Positions 55,283-61,674 of a stretch of DNA of 64,000 bases are shown one piece after another. Positions within the stretch are counted from its first letter, which is position 1, and the number at the start of each line of letters is the position of its first letter. Origin of the DNA: Kiloniellaceae bacterium (GTDB taxonomy: Bacteria > Pseudomonadota > Alphaproteobacteria > Kiloniellales > J153); the NCBI GenBank assembly GCA_021776115.1, contig JAJFGN010000035.1, forward strand, positions 1 to 64,000, read 5' to 3'. The notes beneath the pieces were generated by a model. The model had not been told where the DNA came from, did not search any database, and worked only from the letters and a program-made list of their open reading frames with translations. Made by a program: the position numbers and the translations under genes.

Positions 55283-56278
55283 TTGAATAAACCTGCCGCG
55301 AAGTCCAACGGGGCCAAGGGGCCCTTAGTCTCCGTCATTATACCGTCATTTAATTCGGAGAAGACGATTTTGCGCGCCCTAAAGTCAGTGCTTTCCCAAA
55401 CACACGGTGACTACGAGATCGTTATTGCCGACGACGCAAGCACGGATGGCACTAGGCGGTGTGTTGAATCTCTGGACGATCCGCGTATCACATTTCTCGA
55501 AAGCGAAGAGACGGTCAACAGGGGTCCGGCTGTGGCGCGCAATAGAGCGCTTGCTGAGTCTCAAGGCGAATATGTCGCGTTTCTAGATTCCGACGATGAA
55601 TGGCTTCCGGAGAAGCTGGCGAAGCAAGTCAAAGTTTTGGACTCGAACCCCGATTGCAGCATTCTTGTCAGCAATGCTTATGATATTTCACCTGAAGGTG
55701 AGATCGTTGGAACCGAGTTCGACTCCCCCTCCCCGTCGCGCGGCCGGGAAGCATGGCGAGACTTGCTGAAACACTCCTTCATCGAAACGTCGAGCGTCAT
55801 GACCCGCAGGGCACTGGTCCGCGAAGTGGGGGCTTTCGACCCCAAACTATTCGTCTCACAGGACCAGGACCTGTGGATCCGCCTTGCGCTGCAAGGCGAA
55901 GTCTGTGTCATAGACGAGGTTCTAGGTAAGATACATATTGTTCCGACCGGCCATATGTCGCGCAACGCACATCGGCAGGTAGAAATTATGTTACCGATGA
56001 TCGAGAAGCACGTTGAACAGCTTGCCTCTAAACTGTCATCGCGCGAAATCGGCGAAATACTGGGGTGGCGCTATCAGGCCGTAGGACGGACACTCTTTTT
56101 GTCCGGAAGCTACGGCGCCGGAATCAAACTTCTCGCCAAGGCCAGCGTGCGCAACGGAAACTGGCTTAGCAATTTTTTCTTTCTCTGCCACGCCAATCCT
56201 GCCGGTGTCTTTTTTAAGAGAACGATCAAAGCCGCGCTGCGCGGTAGTCAAGCCTCACCTAGACAGCAAGGCCTTTGA
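55283..56278 (+). CDS. GT2 glycosyltransferase
   Basis: A 331-residue GT-A enzyme beginning PLVSVIIPSFNSEKTILRALKSVLSQTHGDYEIVIADDAS, with the metal motif FLDSDDEWLPEKL (DxD-like) and SQDQDLWIRLAL. No membrane anchor. The start is TTG at 55283, supported by aaggaagg (55267-55274) with 8-nt spacing. The C-terminal helices end in a basic, amphipathic tail. Its last 24 bp overlap the convergent SGNH hydrolase gene. Base composition is lower in GC than the housekeeping part of the window. Confidence 0.9.
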   Translation: MNKPAAKSNGAKGPLVSVIIPSFNSEKTILRALKSVLSQTHGDYEIVIADDASTDGTRRCVESLDDPRITFLESEETVNRGPAVARNRALAESQGEYVAFLDSDDEWLPEKLAKQVKVLDSNPDCSILVSNAYDISPEGEIVGTEFDSPSPSRGREAWRDLLKHSFIETSSVMTRRALVREVGAFDPKLFVSQDQDLWIRLALQGEVCVIDEVLGKIHIVPTGHMSRNAHRQVEIMLPMIEKHVEQLASKLSSREIGEILGWRYQAVGRTLFLSGSYGAGIKLLAKASVRNGNWLSNFFFLCHANPAGVFFKRTIKAALRGSQASPRQQGL

Positions 56279-57448
56279 TGGATTCCCGCACATGCTTGCT
56301 GCTATCTCCTTACCCGCAGCACTGTGGCCGTCTTTGTTCCAATGGCCCTTACCGATGTTGGGTCCGAAACCATGCAGATAGACGTTTTTCTGCTCGGCGT
56401 ACTCAGCCAAGGGGTCGACCAAGGTTACCACCGGAATATTGTTTTTTTCCGCCAGCCGCCGGATGCGCAAGTCGGGATAACGCAAGTGAGCTACCTGCTT
56501 CCATTGCATGAAAGCTTGTCGAACGGACACGTCGGGATTGACCTGGATGCCGTTGGTCAGAGTGACGATCCATAAGTCGGCCCCCTTCGCGCGGACTTCC
56601 GATGACATGGTGAGGAGCAACGCTTCCGTTACGTCCCATGCCTTGGCCCAGGTTGCGTCCGGTGGTGACGTGTAAATTGCGTGATCGAGACCGTCTTCCA
56701 ATCCCTGCGGAAGATTCCCGCGCGCGAGTGGCGAATCTTCTTCGTTGGGCGATCTGGCGCTCCAGGTCGATAACACTCTGCGAACTTGCTGGACCAGCTG
56801 AACGATGCGAAGGCTATTGAGCCTCCGGTTCAGTTGGTCAAATCCTATGGCAAGTTTAAAATCAAAGCTCGACGTTCGGAAACTTTTGTCCAAGGCGAGT
56901 TTGCCGTTTTTGAGCTCGAAGTACGGGACAGTCGGATTCTTCCTTAACGCCATGGAATTATCCGTGATGTCGTTTCCCGTCAAAAAGGCGAGCAGGACAA
57001 TGTCGGGGTCGTATTTCCAGACGTGCCGACGCAAGGTCAGTAACTCCTGAGCCGTTCCGTACCCACCCACGCCGAAATTGATCACTTCGACCTTACGCCC
57101 TCCCAGGACGTCGCATTTTGCGAGATCGCTCTCAAAGACCTTCCAAAATGCGTGCTCGATCGGCACCTGCTGAGCCTCCGCGTAGGAATCGCCGAGGACC
57201 GCGATCCGCAACGTGTCACCGGGTTTCTCGAGTGAGTGCTCGTCGTCGCGCAAGCCATCGTTATTGATTTTGATGTAGGCTCGCCCCTCGGCTGTCTGCC
57301 AACCCTCGGCGTTTGGGGCCAAGGCAAATCCGCGATCGGGGTCGATTGTCGTGAACACGGGATAGGATATCCCGACGACCCGAAGCATGGCCTCCACGAT
57401 CCCAAGGGACACCAGTATACTACAAGAGAAAAGTAAGAATTTCTTCAT
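56255..57448 (-). CDS. SGNH/GDSL-family hydrolase with signal anchor
   Basis: A 397-residue protein with an N-terminal hydrophobic segment (FLLFSCSILVSLGIVEAML) that acts as a signal or anchor. The SGNH blocks are present: block I LGDSYAEAQQ with the nucleophilic Ser, block II FGVGGYGTAQ, block III LAFLTGND, and block V near the C-terminus as GHWNKDGHSAAG (Asp and His). Such periplasmic proteins often acetylate or deacetylate polysaccharides or lipids. Placed in an EPS cluster, it is probably an O-acetyl esterase or transferase for the polymer; the reaction is inferred. It is transcribed opposite to its neighbours. Confidence 0.85.
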   Translation of the reverse strand: MKKFLLFSCSILVSLGIVEAMLRVVGISYPVFTTIDPDRGFALAPNAEGWQTAEGRAYIKINNDGLRDDEHSLEKPGDTLRIAVLGDSYAEAQQVPIEHAFWKVFESDLAKCDVLGGRKVEVINFGVGGYGTAQELLTLRRHVWKYDPDIVLLAFLTGNDITDNSMALRKNPTVPYFELKNGKLALDKSFRTSSFDFKLAIGFDQLNRRLNSLRIVQLVQQVRRVLSTWSARSPNEEDSPLARGNLPQGLEDGLDHAIYTSPPDATWAKAWDVTEALLLTMSSEVRAKGADLWIVTLTNGIQVNPDVSVRQAFMQWKQVAHLRYPDLRIRRLAEKNNIPVVTLVDPLAEYAEQKNVYLHGFGPNIGKGHWNKDGHSAAGKEIAASMCGNPSKALLSR

Positions 57449-57591
57449 GATTATTGATTTATATGAACCAGTACTAATAAACTTGTGTGGCCCGTTGCGG
57501 ACGACATGGAAGCGCTGGAATTAGAATCAAGCTAGGTTCATAACAAAGTCAGAGCCTTCTGATCCATTTAAACCAGTTGTCCGGCGCTATG

Positions 57592-57616
57592 CCAGCAAGT
57601 ACTTTCAGCTTGCTGG
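57592..57616. repeat. Hairpin in the gap before the small membrane-protein gene
   Basis: CCAGCAAG (57592-57599) and CTTGCTGG (57609-57616) form an 8-bp perfect stem with a 9-nt loop. It lies in the 251-bp gap after the SGNH gene start. No T-run follows, so it is not a typical terminator. Confidence 0.45.
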
Positions 57617-57699
57617 TGAGCTTTAGGAGCTTGTGTCAACCTCGCTAGGATCAGAATTCAGAATGAGTTGGATCATGCGATTTCGGAACGGGGAGATCA

Positions 57700-57861
57700 A
57701 TGGAACCGGTCATTTTTTTTCTCGCTATAGGATGTATCCTTTATATCGTGTACTGGGGCCTTAGGAACGATAAGGCAAAATCTATTTCGGACCAGCAGGG
57801 TTTGATCAGGATGCGGGATCACAGCTCAGCGGACGAAGATAGCGCGCCCAAAGCCCGTTAG
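57700..57861 (+). CDS. 53-aa single-pass membrane protein
   Basis: A 53-residue protein with one N-terminal membrane helix (PVIFFLAIGCILYIVYWGL) followed by a cytosolic tail with alternating basic and acidic patches. The ATG at 57700 is supported by gggag at 57691-57695. There is no signal peptidase site, so it is a signal anchor. Family not recognised. It lies just before the lectin-like and O-ligase-like genes and may be a regulator or small subunit of the polysaccharide machinery. Confidence 0.6.
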   Translation: MEPVIFFLAIGCILYIVYWGLRNDKAKSISDQQGLIRMRDHSSADEDSAPKAR

Positions 57862-58100
57862 CTGCCTTGGAGGCCGAGCTATTGAAGCACAGGTTCAAAA
57901 CCCGTGGACAGGTTATGAACCAAATGGCTAATCCCGCTAAGCTGGCGCCTCCATACCTCACAAAGGCTCGCCGGAATATTTTTTTGACTTTACCTATTGT
58001 ATCTCTAATGCATGCCCAAGAAAATGCGACTGGCCCGGCAACTAATTCGGGACCAGTATTGAGGGTGTTTTCAGGCGCCCAAAGAATCGCCCGAGATCGC

Positions 58101-58676
58101 ATGTCCGCGTGGAAGCCGGCTGTCCAGATAGCGATGAGATGTTTTCGGCCCATTACCCACTTGCTTGCAATTCTGATCTTCACCACCGTTTGGGCGGCGG
58201 CTGCCAGCGCTCAAGTAAAGCGATCCGAGGTTGTGTATCACGAACAATCGAAAAGTTGGTATCAGTTCGTTCAGCACGATGTTACGGATTCGAAGAGTTG
58301 GGATGATGCAAACAAGCTAGCCAGGGGTTTAGCGCACAATGGCATACAGGGCCGGCTGGCCGTGGTCGACGACGCCGAAACCAACGAGTTCCTACGCAAG
58401 ACCTTCAAGCCCGATGTCGACACCTGGATAGGGCTCAGGTATTTTTGTAAATTCCACAAGGTCGTTTGGGTTACGGGCGAAATCCTGGACCGGCAAGGAT
58501 ATCAGCGCTGGGCGGGCCAGTGGTATCGAAGGTCGGAAATAACCTGCGAAAATCAGGCAATGGACTATATGCCTGTGTATTTTACACCTGTCAGCCAAGG
58601 CTTTCGCTGGCAAGCCTCGGGTTTGCTTAAGAAATTCTACGCCTATATCGTGGAGTTTCCGGGCGCGCGAGAGTAA
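58101..58676 (+). CDS. Secreted C-type-lectin-like protein
   Basis: A 191-residue protein with a signal peptide (hydrophobic core THLLAILIFTTVWAAAASAQ). The mature 155 residues look like a C-type lectin-like domain: YHEQSKSWYQFVQHDVTDSKSWDDANKLARGL, GRLAVVDDAETNEFLRKTF, DTWIGLRYF, and the paired WVTGE and WAGQWY. The fold's second Cys pair is partly present (RYFCKF, ITCENQAM). It has no PEP-CTERM tail. The role is probably binding a glycan. Starts at 58101 or 58134 both fit; the frame open from 57867 has no signal-like features. The gap 57862-58100 shows nothing else. Confidence 0.7.
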   Translation: MSAWKPAVQIAMRCFRPITHLLAILIFTTVWAAAASAQVKRSEVVYHEQSKSWYQFVQHDVTDSKSWDDANKLARGLAHNGIQGRLAVVDDAETNEFLRKTFKPDVDTWIGLRYFCKFHKVVWVTGEILDRQGYQRWAGQWYRRSEITCENQAMDYMPVYFTPVSQGFRWQASGLLKKFYAYIVEFPGARE

Positions 58677-58742
58677 GAATTTAGGTAGGTGCGGTTTTTG
58701 CCGACAAGACGGCCAGGCATGCCGTCTTAGGATGAATGGCCT

Positions 58743-60089
58743 ATGCGCGACATCGTAATTTTCGCTTCGATACTCGGCCTGATTCCCGTCGTGCTAATAC
58801 GACCCTATGTCGGAATTCTTCTTTGGGCCTGGATTTCCTATATGAACCCCCACCGGCTTGGCTGGGGATTTACCTTCGACTACCCCTTCGCCATGGTAGT
58901 CGGGGTCGCGACGATATTGGCTTGGGTGATCTCGCGAGAACGTAAAATACCCCCCAGCGATGCGGTAACCGTTCTGATCATCGTTTTGGCGATCTGGGTG
59001 TCGATCACGACCCTATTCGCGGAGGTTCCCGATGAAGCCTTTACGTTCTGGGGCCGGACGATGAAGCTTCTGGTCATGACGGTGGTCGCGATCCTTGTCG
59101 TCAACACACGCGAACGGATCCATGCGCTAATTTGGATTATCGTCATATCGGTCGGTTATTTTGGCGTCAAAGGCGGATTGTTTAGTTTGGTTACCGGCTC
59201 AAAGTATCTGGTCTTGGGGCCGCCCGACAGCTACCTCGAAGATAACAATTCGTTGTCTCTCGCCCTTATCATGATTGTGCCTCTAATACGCTACCTTCAG
59301 CTTCATTCTTCGGTCGTTTGGGTGCGGCTTGGCCTTTATGTAGCCTTGCTTTTGTGCCTGGTCGCCATTGTCGGATCTTACTCACGGGGCGCGCTTCTGG
59401 GCGCCGCGGCTATGCTAGTGGTCATGGTTGTCAAATCGCGCAGGCGCGGACTGATTATCGGCGCCGGTTTGATCATCGCGACCTTTGCCCTTGCGTTTAC
59501 GCCTGAAGGGTGGCTCGCGCGGATGCAGACGATCGGTACGTACGAGGAGGATGAATCGGCCCAAGGGCGTTTCGATGCCTGGAAATTCGCCTACCGACTT
59601 TCGCTTGACCGGCCGATTGTCGGCGGTGGGTTCCGGGTCGAAAACGCCGACGATCTATTCTTGAAATATGTACCGGACGCCCCGCGAGCTCGTTCCTTCC
59701 ACAGCATTATTTTTGAAATGCTTGGTGAACACGGCTGGGTCGGCCTCTCGATATCCATTGCGCTCCTATTCGCGGGTGTGATCCTAGCGCGCTCGGTCGA
59801 GCGCCGGAGTAGAGGGCGGCCCGATCTCCTTTGGGCCAGGGACCTAGCGGCAATGTGCCAAGTGGCCATGGCCGGTTACTTTGTAACGGGCTTGTTTCAG
59901 GACCACGCCTTCTTCGATCTCTACTACCACGTCCTAGCCGTGATCGCCGTAATCTATGGGATAGTAAAAAAGGAAACTGCGGAATTGGAAGCGCCACATC
60001 AAGTAACGCTGGGAACCAGGGCCGAGCAAATCGGCGTGAGTGTTCCTGGCGGCATGAAAATTGGCACCGATCTGCGCAGCATCCGTTAA
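58743..60089 (+). CDS. O-antigen-ligase-like protein, exosortase A-associated (TIGR03097-like)
   Basis: A 448-residue protein with about 10-12 membrane segments, of the Wzy/WaaL superfamily. The opening IPVVLIRPYVGILLWAWISYMNPHRLGWG, the central SYLEDNNSLSLALIMIVPLIRY and the periplasmic loop up to APRARSFHSIIFEMLGEHGWVGL with its conserved His match the TIGR03097 'putative O-glycosylation ligase, exosortase A system-associated' group. In those systems it is thought to transfer a polysaccharide to proteins, though this is not proven. The C-terminal 45 residues are cytosolic. A 283-bp AT-rich gap follows in which I see no gene. Confidence 0.87.
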   Translation: MRDIVIFASILGLIPVVLIRPYVGILLWAWISYMNPHRLGWGFTFDYPFAMVVGVATILAWVISRERKIPPSDAVTVLIIVLAIWVSITTLFAEVPDEAFTFWGRTMKLLVMTVVAILVVNTRERIHALIWIIVISVGYFGVKGGLFSLVTGSKYLVLGPPDSYLEDNNSLSLALIMIVPLIRYLQLHSSVVWVRLGLYVALLLCLVAIVGSYSRGALLGAAAMLVVMVVKSRRRGLIIGAGLIIATFALAFTPEGWLARMQTIGTYEEDESAQGRFDAWKFAYRLSLDRPIVGGGFRVENADDLFLKYVPDAPRARSFHSIIFEMLGEHGWVGLSISIALLFAGVILARSVERRSRGRPDLLWARDLAAMCQVAMAGYFVTGLFQDHAFFDLYYHVLAVIAVIYGIVKKETAELEAPHQVTLGTRAEQIGVSVPGGMKIGTDLRSIR

Positions 60090-60372
60090 TTGCATTGACG
60101 CTTGGCATAAGCGCTATTGCTCACAATACTTCGACTGTGCCGACCATACCAAAAGTCGCGTGCCGAAGTGCCATCCACATCCAATTTGGCCCTAACGCCG
60201 AGGTTGCAACCGAAATATCAAGGAATAAAGTATTGCGTTGTCGGAATTACCATAATTTACATCGCTAATTTTTGGCAATAACTTGGATACATACTGGTAT
60301 GCCTTCTATACTATCATTATTGGTAACTAGGCAGGCCATTTGGGGAAATCCGGTTTGGTGGTAGAGCCTCAA

Positions 60373-61284
60373 ATGGACAAGTGGTGCATCGCAGTCTTTT
60401 GCCGCAATGAGGCACAGACGATCGAAACTTGTCTCACTAAGGTGCGGGAGGCATGTGGCGAGCGCAACTTCGAAGTATTTGTTTTTATCAACGGCTCATC
60501 CGATGCGACTACCCGAATTGTCCAGAAGATGCTCACGGAGAACGGGGATTGGCTTAGAGCATATGAAATCCCATTTCCTGACAAATCAAACGCTTGGAAC
60601 CAATACATTCATGCTATTCGGCCGAACGGCGGAATATATTTTTTCGTCGACGCGTACGCAACGGTTTCTACAGAGTCCTTCGAGAGGCTGTTTCGTGCGC
60701 TAAATAAGAACCCGTCTGCTAACGCCGCAACCGGGGTGCCAACCTCGGGCCGAACTGTGCGGCATCTAATCGATACGATGAAACGCGAAGGCGGTCTTCA
60801 TGGTTCGCTACATGCGCTGTCAGCGGGCTTTGTAGAACGCATCCGAGCGCGAGAGATAAGGCTTCCCGTCCGTTTATACCGGAATGATGGATTAATTGGC
60901 GCTATGGCGATGCACGATTTGGCGCCGATGGAAGTGCCATGGTCTCCTTCAAAGATATTGGTCGTTGAGGAGGCGACCTGGGATCACAGGCGTCTGTCGC
61001 CGTGGCGTTGGGACGACGTTCGGCGTCAGTTAAACCGAATGGTTCAACAGGCACGCGGTCGATACGAGAACCAGGCAATCAAAGAGATCGTTTATTCGAA
61101 AGGCTTTGAAGGTATTCCAGATGTTGCCGACCAAATGATACTTGACCACATTAGTCGTTCAGCCTCGGTTTCACCCGGCCTCTTTTTCAAAGACCCGTTC
61201 GCATTTGTCGCTCTGCGGCGGGTTTGCAATGCTATACCGCCGACCCTAGATCAGCTCACACCACGGCGCTTGTATCCTCTTTGA
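60373..61284 (+). CDS. GT2-like glycosyltransferase with 3' end inside an IS remnant
   Basis: A 303-residue GT-A-type enzyme: CIAVFCRNEAQTIETCL, FEVFVFINGSSDATTRIVQKM, and YFFVDAYATVSTESFERLF, where the usual DxD is replaced by FVDAYA. The ATG at 60373 gives a normal N-terminal strand; an upstream TTG at 60340 is in frame. The final residues DQLTPRRLYPL are coded by DNA that belongs, on the other strand, to a decayed IS5-type transposase (61256 onward). The native C-terminus has therefore probably been replaced. AT content is high compared with the housekeeping genes. Activity is uncertain. Confidence 0.75.
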   Translation: MDKWCIAVFCRNEAQTIETCLTKVREACGERNFEVFVFINGSSDATTRIVQKMLTENGDWLRAYEIPFPDKSNAWNQYIHAIRPNGGIYFFVDAYATVSTESFERLFRALNKNPSANAATGVPTSGRTVRHLIDTMKREGGLHGSLHALSAGFVERIRAREIRLPVRLYRNDGLIGAMAMHDLAPMEVPWSPSKILVVEEATWDHRRLSPWRWDDVRRQLNRMVQQARGRYENQAIKEIVYSKGFEGIPDVADQMILDHISRSASVSPGLFFKDPFAFVALRRVCNAIPPTLDQLTPRRLYPL

Positions 61285-61496
61285 GAATGAAGCTGAAGTT
61301 GTAGCAGGCGATGGCGAGGATGGCGTGGCCGACGCCGCTATCTTGACCCTTGGGTAGCTGTGGCCGCGATAGCCCCCGGATTGGGTTAGGGCCGGGCTCC
61401 ATGCCGACCCGCTTCTCACACTCCTGGCCACAATGGGGGACTGAGGTGTGATTGTCATACTGATCGCCGTGTCGGGCCCTGGCGTCCAGCAGGACT
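61256..61496 (-). pseudogene. Decayed IS5-type transposase fragment
   Basis: On the minus strand the frame LLDARARHGDQYDNHTS (about 61444-61496) matches the transposase segment before the second catalytic Asp. The shifted frame then reads GGYRGHSYPRVKIA (about 61341-61382), which resembles the D-R-G-Y-R-G-H motif. After another shift, GVGHAILAIACYNFSFILK (about 61281-61335) matches the transposase C-terminus, with the stop at 61256. About 50 residues between the last two blocks are missing. Two frameshifts plus the deletion make it inactive. The remaining gap to 61604 shows no terminal repeats that I can identify. Confidence 0.7.
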
Positions 61497-61604
61497 CAGC
61501 TAACAAACGATTTCCGTTGGCGCCTTCCCAGTTCTTGACGGACGGTCTGGGAACAGCTGTCTAATCTCTCGCGACCGGTATTCTACTTCCTTTCAACCTT
61601 GCCC

Positions 61605-61641
61605 GGGATGGAGGCCACGAAAAATCGCAAGTCTCCATCCC
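61605..61641. repeat. Inverted repeat downstream of the large secreted-protein gene
   Basis: GGGATGGAG (61605-61613) and CTCCATCCC (61633-61641) form a 9-10 bp stem with a 19-nt loop, 34 bp after the leftward gene's stop. It may be its terminator, but there is no T-run on the minus strand. It may also be a terminal end of the IS remnant. Confidence 0.4.
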
Positions 61642-61674
61642 GTTTGAAGGCGGGGCAGTCGTACCCTACGACGG

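Noticed and set aside
58101-58676. PEP-CTERM sorting signal on the lectin-like protein
   Set aside because: The C-terminus has neither a PEP motif nor a hydrophobic helix with a basic end.
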